Of a stretch of 64,000 bases of DNA, positions 22,520-31,486 are shown in pieces (position 1 is the first letter of the stretch; each line of letters starts with the position of its first letter). The DNA comes from Mediterraneibacter hominis (GTDB lineage: Bacteria; Bacillota; Clostridia; Lachnospirales; Lachnospiraceae): assembly GCF_014287475.1 (NCBI RefSeq), contig NZ_JACOPF010000003.1, positions 1 through 64,000 of the forward strand. The letters run 5' to 3'. The position numbers and the translations under genes are program-made. Below the pieces are notes generated by a model that was not told where the DNA came from, ran no database searches, and saw only the letters and a program-made list of their open reading frames with translations.

Positions 22520-25500
22520 TTGGCATTATATAGATCGGAAAATACTTTCGTTTCATAAAGAAATTAATTTTTTTACAGGCCATTCAGGAAGTGGAAAGTC
22601 TACTGTGATCGATGCCTTGCAGATTGTGCTGTATGCGAATACAGATGGAAGAGGATTTTTTAATAAAGCGGCGGCAGATGATTCAGATCGCTCTTTGATT
22701 GAATATCTGCGAGGTATGGTGAATATTGGGGAGAATAATGAATCACAGTATCTTAGAAATAAAAATTTTTCCAGCACGATTGTCCTGGAATTTACGGAAA
22801 CGGGGTCAGGGGAAAAACAGTGTGTCGGCGTTGTGTTTGATGTAGAAACAGCGACAAATGAAGTGGGAAGGTTGTTTTTCTGGCACGCGGGAGGGCTTTT
22901 GGAAAATCAGTACCGCGCGGATAAAAGATGCCTGACGACGGTGGAAATTCGGGAGTATTTACAGAGAAACTTTGCGCAGGAAGAGTTTTACTGCGGCCCC
23001 AGCAATGAGAGATTTAGAAGGCAGCTTTACAATATTTATCTGGGCGGTCTTGACATGGAGAAGTTCCCGCGGTTATTCCGGCGTGCGATTCCGTTTAAAA
23101 TGAACATCAAGCTGGAAGACTTTGTGAAAGAATATATCTGCATGGAACAGGACATTCATATTGAAGATTTGCAGGAAAGTGTCATGCAGTATGGAAGAAT
23201 GAGGGGTAAAATCGAAGAGACTATGGAGGAAGTCCGCTGGCTTAGAGAGATTGCGCAGGAATATGAGGCGTATGCCAAGGCCAGTGAAGAGGAAGCCTTT
23301 TGTTCGTACCAGATAGACAGACTGGAGATTTTGCAGATGAAGGCAAAATTACAGGAATTTGCGGATCGAAGTACAGAGATTGAAAAGGAACTGAAAGCAC
23401 AGGAAGAGGAAGGTAAAAAGCTAGAAGAAGAACAAATAGAGCTGCAAAGAGAATATGAAAAAGTGATTTTTCATATTGCAGAGAGTGGGTATACTGCACT
23501 TGAGACAGAACTAAAAAATGTAAATGAGACATTGGAACGTCTGGAAAACAGCAGGGTAAAATGGCAGAGGACGACAGCAGGACTAAAAGCCTGGCGAGAA
23601 GTGGATGCGGTTCCAAATCAGACATTATGGGATATAGAGCGTTTTGCGAATCAGAGAATTACAGAAGGAGAATTAAAAAGACTGAAAGAAAGCCTTGCTA
23701 AAATACGGGAGGAGATGGAAGAGGAACGCCGAGATACGGATACTCGGTTAAGAGCAGTGAAAAAAGAGGAGAAGGCGGCACGGGAGGAATTAAAGGAACT
23801 AAAACAGGGAAAGAAAGCATATCCAAATGAAGTGGAAGAAGCCAGATATGAATTGCGAATCCGCCTGAGTAAGAAATATGGAAAAACAGTGCCGGTGCAG
23901 ATTCTCGCGGATCTTTTGGATATACGAGATGAAAAATGGCACAATGCTGTAGAGGGGTACTTGGGAAATAATAAACTGCTGTTAGTTGTGGCTCCGGAGT
24001 ATGCGAAAGCAGCGCTTGAGATTTACAGGGGAATGGATAAGAAAAGATTTTGCCGGGCGGCAGTTTTGGACACCGAGAAGCTGACAGAAGGGCAGTATAC
24101 GGCAAAAGAAGGTTCACTTGCGCAGGAGGTTCTTGCCAAAGAGGACTATGTGCGCGCGTATATTCACTTTTTCTTGGGAAATGTTATGAAATGTGAGAAT
24201 ATGGATCAGCTTAGAGAATGTCGGATTGGAATTACGTCAGACTGTATGCTGTATCACAGTTTCCGTCTACAGCATATAAATCCTGAAAATTATACAAGGC
24301 GCGCCTATATCGGAGAGACAAGCATGCGTATGCGTATCAGACAGCTGGAAGAAAAATGTCAGGCATTGCAGGAAGAAAGAATCCCCTTACAGGAGACAAT
24401 AGAAGGGATTAAGAGAGCGCTTGAGTTAGAGGCATTGGAGCGTTCTGTTGAGGAGTATATGGAATGGAAGTCTGATGCCGCGGCGATTGCAGAAAAGGAG
24501 AGAAGGAAAGAGGAACTCAAGACAAGAATCGCCATGCTCCAGGAGGAATCCATTGCGCTTTGGGAAGAACAAAAACAGAATTTAATGAAAGCCCAGGAGG
24601 AGAAGAAGGAGCAGATAAAAGAGCTGCAAAAAGCGGTATGGAGAAACCAGGCAACAGGAGAACAACTGAAGAAAAATTATTTTGAGACAAATGAAAAATT
24701 GACATGGAAAGAAAAAGATTTCTTAAGCAATGAACAATACGAAGAAAGATTTCTTGCATTTTTGAATAGACGCCGTTCCGGGAATTATGAATATCTGAAG
24801 AATGAACAATTAAAAGTGAAAGCTGAAATAGAACAAAAGAAAGAAAAAAATTATCAAGACTTAATCGAAATGAGAGGTCGTTATATTCAAAAATATCCGA
24901 ACCGTTCTCTGTCTACTACCATTGAAAACAACCTCCCTTACGAAGAACTGCTTCAGTCTCTTTCTTGTGAAGATTTAGAGAAGTATAAAGAGGCGGCAAA
25001 AGAACAGGCAGCATTTGCAGTGGAACATTTTAAAGAGGATTTTATTTATAAGATACGCAGTGCAATACGGGAGGCATACCAGCAGAAGGATGAATTAAAC
25101 CGGATCATCAGCAGGCTGGATTTCGGAAAAGATAAATACCAGTTTGTGATTTCGAAAAATAAAGGGCCGGACGGAAAGTACTACAGAATGTTTATGGATG
25201 AAGCACTTGATATTAAGCCATCTCAGTTAAGCGACCATTTTGAAAATCAGATGGATTTATTCACAATGGAGCATGAGGAAGAATATGGAGATATGATGAA
25301 TGAGCTGATCCAAATATTTATTCCGCCAGATAACGCTACGAGGGAGGAATTAGAAGAGGCGAAAAGAAACATGGACAAATATGCGGATTACCGTACCTAC
25401 CTGTCTTTTGACATGCAGCAGATCGTTCGTGGTGAAAAAGAGATGCGTATTGGATTGAGCCGCATGATAAAAAAGAATTCAGGAGGAGAGGGGCAGAATC

Positions 25501-25820
25501 CCTTATATATTGCCCTGCTTGCAAGCTTTGCGCAGATATATAAGATCAATCTGCCGGCAAAAATGAAGAGACCGTCTACTCTTCGTCTGGTTGTTCTTGA
25601 TGAAGCGTTTTCCAAAATGGACGCAGAGAAAGTGGCAAGCTGTATTTCTCTGATTCGCGGGCTGGGCTTTCAGGCTATTATTAGTGCAACTAATGATAAA
25701 ATACAGAACTACATAGAAAATGTGGATAAGACTTTTGTGTATGCGAATCCCAATAAACGGCATATTTCCATACAGGAGTTTGAAAGACAAGAGTTCGGGC
25801 AGCTTGCAGGAGAAGAATAG
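22467..25820 (+). CDS. jetC: Wadjet system subunit JetC (SMC/MukB-like ATPase)
   Basis: A 1117-residue SMC-like motor. Walker A GHSGSGKST is at residues 38-46, a long coiled coil spans about 250-500 and 620-850 around a hinge region, the ABC signature SGGEGQ is at about 1005-1010, and Walker B LVVLDEA is at about 1041-1047. Wadjet JetABC extrudes DNA loops, senses small circular DNA and hands it to JetD for cutting. The start at 22467 is chosen because GAGGAGG lies 5 bases upstream; the frame continues upstream inside jetB. All ATPase motifs look intact. Confidence 0.93.
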   Translation: MVEKKQSFKALSKICLNNWHYIDRKILSFHKEINFFTGHSGSGKSTVIDALQIVLYANTDGRGFFNKAAADDSDRSLIEYLRGMVNIGENNESQYLRNKNFSSTIVLEFTETGSGEKQCVGVVFDVETATNEVGRLFFWHAGGLLENQYRADKRCLTTVEIREYLQRNFAQEEFYCGPSNERFRRQLYNIYLGGLDMEKFPRLFRRAIPFKMNIKLEDFVKEYICMEQDIHIEDLQESVMQYGRMRGKIEETMEEVRWLREIAQEYEAYAKASEEEAFCSYQIDRLEILQMKAKLQEFADRSTEIEKELKAQEEEGKKLEEEQIELQREYEKVIFHIAESGYTALETELKNVNETLERLENSRVKWQRTTAGLKAWREVDAVPNQTLWDIERFANQRITEGELKRLKESLAKIREEMEEERRDTDTRLRAVKKEEKAAREELKELKQGKKAYPNEVEEARYELRIRLSKKYGKTVPVQILADLLDIRDEKWHNAVEGYLGNNKLLLVVAPEYAKAALEIYRGMDKKRFCRAAVLDTEKLTEGQYTAKEGSLAQEVLAKEDYVRAYIHFFLGNVMKCENMDQLRECRIGITSDCMLYHSFRLQHINPENYTRRAYIGETSMRMRIRQLEEKCQALQEERIPLQETIEGIKRALELEALERSVEEYMEWKSDAAAIAEKERRKEELKTRIAMLQEESIALWEEQKQNLMKAQEEKKEQIKELQKAVWRNQATGEQLKKNYFETNEKLTWKEKDFLSNEQYEERFLAFLNRRRSGNYEYLKNEQLKVKAEIEQKKEKNYQDLIEMRGRYIQKYPNRSLSTTIENNLPYEELLQSLSCEDLEKYKEAAKEQAAFAVEHFKEDFIYKIRSAIREAYQQKDELNRIISRLDFGKDKYQFVISKNKGPDGKYYRMFMDEALDIKPSQLSDHFENQMDLFTMEHEEEYGDMMNELIQIFIPPDNATREELEEAKRNMDKYADYRTYLSFDMQQIVRGEKEMRIGLSRMIKKNSGGEGQNPLYIALLASFAQIYKINLPAKMKRPSTLRLVVLDEAFSKMDAEKVASCISLIRGLGFQAIISATNDKIQNYIENVDKTFVYANPNKRHISIQEFERQEFGQLAGEE

Positions 25821-25822
25821 GT

Positions 25823-27121
25823 ATGGCGGAGGATGAAAAAAGAAACTGTCTCCCTGACTGGAGTGGGGACAGAGAAGTACAGTATCTCATTGAGAAAATA
25901 ATTGCACAGGCAGAAAACAGTAAAAACCAATGGAGAAAAGGAAGTACAGGCAGAAAGAGTCTGGATAATAAAAAGGGGCAGCTTTTTAGCAGGGAGCATC
26001 TACAGTCGGAGGTATCAAGGGCCGCTGAAATACTCGAGGAAGCAGGAATAATACAAATTAACTGGAGCAGAGGATACAGAGGGCTGGAATTTGATTCTCT
26101 CTCTTACCGGCTGGAGGATATGCCGTATTTTTATGAATTGTACCAAAAGACTGTCGATTCGGATTTTCAGCCGCGGTGGTACTGGACACAGAAGTATAGA
26201 GCTTTAGTGGAGGAGGAATTGGCACAGATAGAGAGGCCATGGATTCGTGCTTATTATGAAAATCTTCTTAGCCAGGCAGAGAGCCGTAATATACGGGAAA
26301 GATATGAAAAGACGGCAGCATACAAGGAGTGTTTCCGAGGATTGGATAAGCAAGAAGAGCCTATTTATAAGCGGTTGTTCAGTAAGAAATTTCTTAGGGA
26401 TGCAAAGTGGTTTGAAAAGGAATGCCAGGGCTATGTGGTAAAGCAGGCACGAAAGTATTGTGGAAGAATAGACGCAGACCTGGAAGAAGCAGAGATGAGC
26501 GATACGGAGATTTTATCCCAGATTTTTATAGAGGAGTATGCACAGGAGCTTTCCGTAAAGGGCCCCTTGTGTCTGGAAATGAAGGTTCCTGATGGAACAG
26601 GTTGGAAATACATCCAGACAGGTGACTGGTTCTACGGGGCTACGCTCAACAGCGAGATGCTTAAAAATGCCCGTATATCCAAAGACCAGCCGGGACTAAA
26701 GAGAATCATTACTATAGAAAATAAGGCAAACTTTGTATCAGCGCCCTATCAGGAGGATACGCTCTATGTGTTCAGTCACGGGTATTTTACTCCGAAAGAA
26801 AAAGAATTTTTGCAAAAGCTGTATTGTGTGCTGAAAGGACAGAATATCTGTTATCTGCACAGTGGAGATTTAGACTATGGAGGGGTAAAGATTTTTCATT
26901 ATATAAAAACAAAAATCTTTCCAGAACTTATGCCTCTATATATGGATGTAGAGACGTTTGAGGCTTACGCAGCATATGCGGAACCAATTGAAGAACAAAA
27001 GCTGGAGAAATTGAAAAAGCTCGAAGAGCTACTCTTACAGCCGGTAATTGACAAGATGACAGAGACGGGATTGGGAATTGAGCAGGAGAGCTTTTTGTTG
27101 AAAGGAGAAGGAAATTTATGA
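25823..27121 (+). CDS. jetD: Wadjet system nuclease JetD (DUF3322/DUF2220, Toprim-like)
   Basis: A 432-residue protein. The N-terminal part is the DUF3322-like DNA-binding region (SREHLQSEVSRAAEILEEAGIIQINWSRGYRGLEFDSLSYRL). The C-terminal DUF2220 Toprim-like nuclease carries TIENKANF (Glu299), LYVFSHGYFTPKEKEFL, and HSGDLDYGGVKIF with D349-x-D351, the metal-binding residues. JetD cleaves plasmids trapped by JetABC. It starts 2 bases after jetC and its stop overlaps the next ATG (ATGA). With all four genes intact the system is probably active. Confidence 0.92.
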   Translation: MAEDEKRNCLPDWSGDREVQYLIEKIIAQAENSKNQWRKGSTGRKSLDNKKGQLFSREHLQSEVSRAAEILEEAGIIQINWSRGYRGLEFDSLSYRLEDMPYFYELYQKTVDSDFQPRWYWTQKYRALVEEELAQIERPWIRAYYENLLSQAESRNIRERYEKTAAYKECFRGLDKQEEPIYKRLFSKKFLRDAKWFEKECQGYVVKQARKYCGRIDADLEEAEMSDTEILSQIFIEEYAQELSVKGPLCLEMKVPDGTGWKYIQTGDWFYGATLNSEMLKNARISKDQPGLKRIITIENKANFVSAPYQEDTLYVFSHGYFTPKEKEFLQKLYCVLKGQNICYLHSGDLDYGGVKIFHYIKTKIFPELMPLYMDVETFEAYAAYAEPIEEQKLEKLKKLEELLLQPVIDKMTETGLGIEQESFLLKGEGNL

Positions 27122-27678
27122 AACTTATGATTGCATCAGACATACACGGCTCTGCACAATACTGTGGTGAAATGCTGGAGGCATATAAAAGGGAGAAAGC
27201 GGATAGATTGCTGCTGCTGGGAGATATTCTTTATCATGGCCCGCGCAATGATCTTCCGGAGGGATATGCCCCCAAGGAAGTAATCGCAATGCTAAATCCT
27301 ATGTGCCGAGAGATACTGTGTGTACGGGGAAACTGCGATACAGAGGTAGACCAGATGGTGTTGGGATTTCCGATTATGGCGGAGTATGCATTTTTAGAAC
27401 TGGATGGTATCTGTCTGTTTGCTACGCATGGACATGTATTTAATCCAGAGAAGCTGCCTATGTTAAAGACTGGCGATATTTTACTAAATGGGCATACGCA
27501 TGTTCCGGCATGTAAAGAGATAGACGGGACAGGGAACTGGTATATGAACCCGGGGTCGGTTTCGATTCCAAAGGCGGATTCTGCGCATAGCTACATGGTA
27601 TATGAGAATGGAATATTTAGTTGGAAAAATTTAGAGGGAGAGGAATATAAAATATGGAAGATCGATACGCACTGTTGA
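27118..27678 (+). CDS. yfcE: YfcE-type metallophosphoesterase
   Basis: A 186-residue calcineurin-like phosphoesterase. The metal motifs are MIASDIHGS (residues 4-12), LLLGDILYHGPRND, VRGNCDTEVD, THGH, and GHTHVPACKE with MNPGSVSIPK, the YfcE/MJ0936 set. Such enzymes hydrolyse phosphodiesters; YfcE itself has no agreed substrate. Its ATG overlaps the jetD stop (ATGA), so it is translated with the Wadjet genes, and its 3' end overlaps the next gene by 25 bases. Confidence 0.92.
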   Translation: MKLMIASDIHGSAQYCGEMLEAYKREKADRLLLLGDILYHGPRNDLPEGYAPKEVIAMLNPMCREILCVRGNCDTEVDQMVLGFPIMAEYAFLELDGICLFATHGHVFNPEKLPMLKTGDILLNGHTHVPACKEIDGTGNWYMNPGSVSIPKADSAHSYMVYENGIFSWKNLEGEEYKIWKIDTHC

Positions 27679-28625
27679 TTGACTCGGATAACGTGTCAGC
27701 AAAGTATATCAAACCAATATTGGATGAATTATCAAAATACGGCAATGTAACATACAAAAGAATCTATGGCGACTGGACAAAGACAAACAATGCTGGATGG
27801 AAGGGGGAGCTTTTGCAGAATTCTATCACGCCGATTCAGCAGTTTAGTTACACCTATGGGAAGAATGCGACGGATTCTGCTATGATTATTGATGCGATGG
27901 ACATGCTGTACACGAGTGAATTGGAGGGCTTCTGTCTTGTGTCAAGCGACAGTGATTTTACAAAATTAGCAAGCCGGCTTAGAGAAAGCGGCAAAACAGT
28001 AATTGGAATGGGAGAAGTAAAAACACCCCAGCCTTTCCGAAAGGCATGTGATATTTTTACGGAGCTGGAGCTGCTTTTGGAGGACAATACATTAGAGAAG
28101 GAAGAACGTACCAGTGTTCACACAGTTTCAGGAAAAGATGTGGAGAAAGCAAGCGAGGAAACAGCAGTTTCTAAAAATCAAATTGAAGAAGCTGTTGTTA
28201 AAATCATTACAGAGAACCAGAATGACAATAAGGAGACGGGGCTGGGCGAAGTAGGAAGCAGATTGGTAAAGCTGTACCCAGACTTTGATGTAAGACGTTA
28301 TGGGTACAGCCTGTTGTCTAAATTTTTAGAGACATTTCCGAAGCTAAAGCTCATACAGGACGGAACAAAGGTGTCTGTAACACTGTATGAGGATAAAAGC
28401 AAAAAAGAAATGCTGGAGGAGTATATTCTGCAACTGATTCAAGATGCCGGCAGGCAGGGGGTGCCATTGGGAACACTGGGGAATAAGATCCGGAACCGGT
28501 TCGGAGATTTTAAAGTGCGGGACTATGGATTCTCACAGTTTAAACAGTACATTGAAAGTTTCTCAGATGTGAGGGTAGAAGAAGACGGAGAGAAGAATAC
28601 AGCGGTATATTGTGGAAAAAGATAG
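27654..28625 (+). CDS. NYN-domain protein with two OST-HTH/LOTUS domains
   Basis: A 323-residue protein. Residues 1-140 form a NYN (PIN-like) nuclease domain with LLIDSDNVSAKYI, YGDWTK, ATDSAMIIDAMDMLYT and LVSSDSDFTKLASRLRESGKTVIGMGE, which hold the acidic metal ligands. Two OST-HTH/LOTUS RNA-binding domains follow at about 175-250 (VGSRLVKLYPDFDVRRYGYSLLSKFLETFPKLKL) and 265-320 (LGNKIRNRFGDFKVRDYGFSQFKQYIESFSDVRV). It is probably an RNase or RNA-binding regulator. It overlaps yfcE by 25 bases and closes the jet operon. Confidence 0.9.
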   Translation: MEDRYALLIDSDNVSAKYIKPILDELSKYGNVTYKRIYGDWTKTNNAGWKGELLQNSITPIQQFSYTYGKNATDSAMIIDAMDMLYTSELEGFCLVSSDSDFTKLASRLRESGKTVIGMGEVKTPQPFRKACDIFTELELLLEDNTLEKEERTSVHTVSGKDVEKASEETAVSKNQIEEAVVKIITENQNDNKETGLGEVGSRLVKLYPDFDVRRYGYSLLSKFLETFPKLKLIQDGTKVSVTLYEDKSKKEMLEEYILQLIQDAGRQGVPLGTLGNKIRNRFGDFKVRDYGFSQFKQYIESFSDVRVEEDGEKNTAVYCGKR

Positions 28626-28675
28626 CAGAGGTTCTTCATTACGGTTGTAAATTTATATTCTGAGAAGGAGTAAGA

Positions 28676-28713
28676 CAAGATAAGAAATATAGAGTGCAAG
28701 ATTGTGTATCGAC
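28676..28713 (+). promoter_or_regulatory. AraC-type operator, site 1 (HAD hydrolase gene)
   Basis: CAAGATAAGAAA at 28676 and GCAAGATTG at 28696 form direct repeats 21 bp apart. A TATGAT -10 box lies at 28733-28738, 36 bases after the start of the proximal repeat, the same distance as at site 38123. The gene start follows 75 bases after the proximal repeat. Confidence 0.7.
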
Positions 28714-28771
28714 ATGATTTCGATACCTGACTTATGATGGAAGTATCAGTGAGAATCCAGGAGGAAAAAGC

Positions 28772-29599
28772 ATGAGCACATTATATATTTCAGATTTAGA
28801 CGGCACATTATTTAATAAAGAGAAAAAGATTTCAGAGAAATCCACACAACTTTTGAATCAGTGTATTGCGTCGGGAATGAAATTTTCAGTTGCTACTGCA
28901 AGGATGCCCTATGGATGTGACTACCGATTAGAAGGGATTAAGCTGGAAATATCAGGAATTTTGACAAACGGAGTATTTCTGTACGATTTTCAAAACAAAA
29001 AATATATATCTGTAGAATCTATAAATCAAGAGAGCGCCGAAAAGGTCATTAGGTTAATGGAGGAAAAAGGACTGTCTTGCTTTGTGTATATGTATTGCAA
29101 GGATGGTATTCATATTTATTATGGCAGGCGGGAACTGGAAAAGCAGACACAGTATTATAGTGAACGGGCTTTGAAAGAATGTGCAGAGGTATCTTTTCAG
29201 AAGGATATGGAGGATGTATCGTATAGAGGAGAAGTATTTTATATTACGTATTCAGGACAAAAAGAAGTACTAGAGCCAATCTGTGATATGCTGGAAGGAA
29301 TTGCTGGAATTAACTATTCCTTTTACTTAAATATTTATAATGGACTGTACTGCCTGGAAATTTACAGTAACAAGGCGAGCAAGCAGGCAGCACTGTTAAA
29401 GCTGAAAAAGTATGTAGAATGTGATGAAATAGTTGTATTTGGGGATAACTGGAATGATGTGCCGATGATTGAGATTGCGGACAGAAGTTACGCTCCGGAA
29501 AACGCACTGGAAGAAATTAAAGACATGGTAACAGGGGTGATACCTTCTTGTAATGAAGATGGAGTCGCCAGGTTTTTGAGTGAAGAATATAAAAGATAA
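28772..29599 (+). CDS. HAD-IIB (Cof-type) phosphatase
   Basis: A 275-residue HAD hydrolase of the Cof/YidA type. Motif I is ISDLDGTLFNKEKKIS at residues 5-20, motif II is SVATARMPYG, the C2-type cap spans about 85-185, and motifs III/IV are SNKASKQAALLKLKKY and VVFGDNWNDVPMIEIAD. Such enzymes dephosphorylate sugar phosphates or other small phosphoesters. AGGAGGAAA precedes the ATG. An AraC-type operator upstream ties it to the catabolic regulon whose other genes begin at 30754. Confidence 0.93.
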   Translation: MSTLYISDLDGTLFNKEKKISEKSTQLLNQCIASGMKFSVATARMPYGCDYRLEGIKLEISGILTNGVFLYDFQNKKYISVESINQESAEKVIRLMEEKGLSCFVYMYCKDGIHIYYGRRELEKQTQYYSERALKECAEVSFQKDMEDVSYRGEVFYITYSGQKEVLEPICDMLEGIAGINYSFYLNIYNGLYCLEIYSNKASKQAALLKLKKYVECDEIVVFGDNWNDVPMIEIADRSYAPENALEEIKDMVTGVIPSCNEDGVARFLSEEYKR

Positions 29600-29613
29600 A
29601 AATAGAAATAAGA

Positions 29614-29655
29614 AAGTGTAAGCTGTGGTTTTTAACTACAGTTTGCACTTTTTTT
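29614..29655 (+). terminator. intrinsic terminator after HAD hydrolase gene
   Basis: The 15 bases AAGTGTAAGCTGTGG at 29614-29628 pair with CTACAGTTTGCACTT at 29636-29650 (three G-T pairs), followed by TTTTT. Confidence 0.85.
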
Positions 29656-29778
29656 CGCGCAAAATAAGCAATATACAGTACAGAAAAAGAAATGGATTTT
29701 TCATAATGGTGATTTATACTTATATTTATTAATATATGTTTGATTAAATACAAATATATTGTAGTAGGAGGTAAGAAA

Positions 29779-30687
29779 ATGGTAAGAGAGATGGATATAA
29801 AGTATAGAATCTATATTTATGACAAGAATAGGAAACCGGCGATGTATGCAGATTCGGGTGATATAATTATTTTTCATGCACAAGATTTTGTAGAAAACAG
29901 ACTGACAGACGAAGGCATACTGAAAAGTAGTATTATTAAAGCCGGGTTTATATGCCAGCCGTGCAACGGAGATGTATATATTAATAATGCAGAACCTGGT
30001 GATACATTGAAGGTTACAATAGAAAAAATAGAAATTACAGCAGAAAAAGGAACGATTGCTCTTTTTCCGCCGGATTTTGAGGTATATGGAAAATATCTGG
30101 ATAGGGAAGAAACAATAAAGGTTCCGATAAAAGATGGAAAAGCGATATTTTTTGGAGGCAGGCTAGAACTTCCGGTACAACCAATGATAGGGGCAATTGC
30201 AGTCTGTCCGGCAGATGAAATAGAAGATACAGTAACCCCGGGCACATACGGTGGAAATATGGACTGTAAATATATTACAGAGGGAACTTCTCTGTATCTT
30301 CCTGTTGCAGTTCCTGGTGCCTTGTTGAATATGGGAGATGCGCATGCAATGCAGGGAGACGGAGAAATATTTTCAGCTTTAGAGGTGCCCTCTTGTATTA
30401 CAGCAAAAGTAGAATTGATAAAAAATAGGCAGGAAAAGTGGCCGATACTAGAAACGGAGGACAAATGGTATGTGATTGCCTCGGCAGAAAGCATGGATGA
30501 AGCGACCAAAGAAGCTATGGAAACTGCATATCATTTTCTTGTTAAACGGGGTGGAGGATATGGAAAAAAGGAATGGATTATATTGCTTGGCATGGTAGGC
30601 GACATAGAAGTGTGCAATGTAGTAGATCCGCGTGTTTCGATAAGATTGGGAATTCCAAAGAAGATTGCAGAAAAGATTATATTTTGA
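29779..30687 (+). CDS. acetamidase/formamidase family protein
   Basis: A 302-residue FmdA/AmdA-family amidohydrolase, which releases ammonia from formamide, acetamide or related amides. The marks are DSGDIIIFHAQDFVEN, QPCNGDVYINNAEPGDTLKVTIEKIEI, PMIGAIAVCPADEIEDTVTPGTYGGNMDCKYITEGTSLYLPVAVPGALLNMGDAHAMQGDGEI, and SIRLGIPKKI. The start at 29779 has TAGGAGGT 6 bases upstream. It stands alone between terminators at 29614 and 30708 with no operator of the nearby AraC type before it. Confidence 0.92.
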   Translation: MVREMDIKYRIYIYDKNRKPAMYADSGDIIIFHAQDFVENRLTDEGILKSSIIKAGFICQPCNGDVYINNAEPGDTLKVTIEKIEITAEKGTIALFPPDFEVYGKYLDREETIKVPIKDGKAIFFGGRLELPVQPMIGAIAVCPADEIEDTVTPGTYGGNMDCKYITEGTSLYLPVAVPGALLNMGDAHAMQGDGEIFSALEVPSCITAKVELIKNRQEKWPILETEDKWYVIASAESMDEATKEAMETAYHFLVKRGGGYGKKEWIILLGMVGDIEVCNVVDPRVSIRLGIPKKIAEKIIF

Positions 30688-30707
30688 AAATGATGACTGA
30701 AAAGGAG

Positions 30708-30741
30708 AAGTCCCCGGAAAACGTTTGCTTTACGGGGACTT
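30708..30741. terminator. bidirectional terminator between acetamidase and TIM-barrel genes
   Basis: AAGTCCCCG at 30708-30716 pairs with CGGGGACTT at 30733-30741, with T-rich tracts outside on both strands. Confidence 0.85.
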
Positions 30742-30753
30742 TTTCGGGTAGTA

Positions 30754-31434
30754 TTATAATGTTTCTAGAAATTTAACTACATGGATTAGATTATCGCGGA
30801 AAGAACCGTTTTTAACAAAGTTTTTGGTAAAGAGTGCGCTACCCATTGTAAATGCCCAGGGATTCATTTCTTTTACCAGTTTGATCCTGTCTTCAGAACC
30901 AATACTGCCGGCAAGAATAACAGGATTTTTAGCATTTTTTATGTATTCAGCAGATAAGACATTAGGATCACCAGCCACATAACGATAACCGAGCAAGTCT
31001 GTCCCAAATACACCTTTCTCAGCAAACAGGGCTTCCTGTGCAAGCATTTCTTCCAGGGTCCCCTCCAGAATACTAGGACTTTGAGAAACTTTTCCTGCAA
31101 ACGGGCAGTATTTTAAATTATGCTGTTGAATATATTTTGCTACTTTGTCGTAGTAGAGTGTTCCAAGAAGGTAATCAAATCCACATTCTACAGCAATTTC
31201 AGCTCCTCTCATACATTCTTCTTCTGTGTAGGATACAACTTCGAGGAAAGAAGTCTTTCCAGACGCTCTCATTTTCTCACATAGAGCTTTCATTTTGTTG
31301 CGTTCCATCCCCACATCTTTAAATCCCCAAAATTGGATAGGGAGATCTTTATTTTCTTCAAAAAATTCAATTGCATTTGGAACGGTCTTATCGTTATGTG
31401 TCAGCATAATAATTATTTTATCTAACATGCTCAT
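30754..31434 (-). CDS. uncharacterised TIM-barrel protein
   Basis: A 226-residue protein with TIM-barrel features: alternating strands and helices, AVECGFDYLLGTLYYDKVAKYIQ, and at the C-terminus the phosphate-grip-like PVILAGSIGSEDRIKLVKEMNPWAFTMGSALF, which recalls epimerase, isomerase or QPRTase-like barrels. The exact family is not recognised. It starts 52 bases after the aldolase gene on the same strand and is probably co-transcribed with it under the AraC-type site at 32347. It could process a sugar phosphate made by the aldolase pathway. Confidence 0.65.
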   Translation of the reverse strand: MSMLDKIIIMLTHNDKTVPNAIEFFEENKDLPIQFWGFKDVGMERNKMKALCEKMRASGKTSFLEVVSYTEEECMRGAEIAVECGFDYLLGTLYYDKVAKYIQQHNLKYCPFAGKVSQSPSILEGTLEEMLAQEALFAEKGVFGTDLLGYRYVAGDPNVLSAEYIKNAKNPVILAGSIGSEDRIKLVKEMNPWAFTMGSALFTKNFVKNGSFRDNLIHVVKFLETL

Positions 31435-31486
31435 TTTATTTACCTACCTTTTCTAAATTTATTGTTTATGTATAGGAATACAGTGG

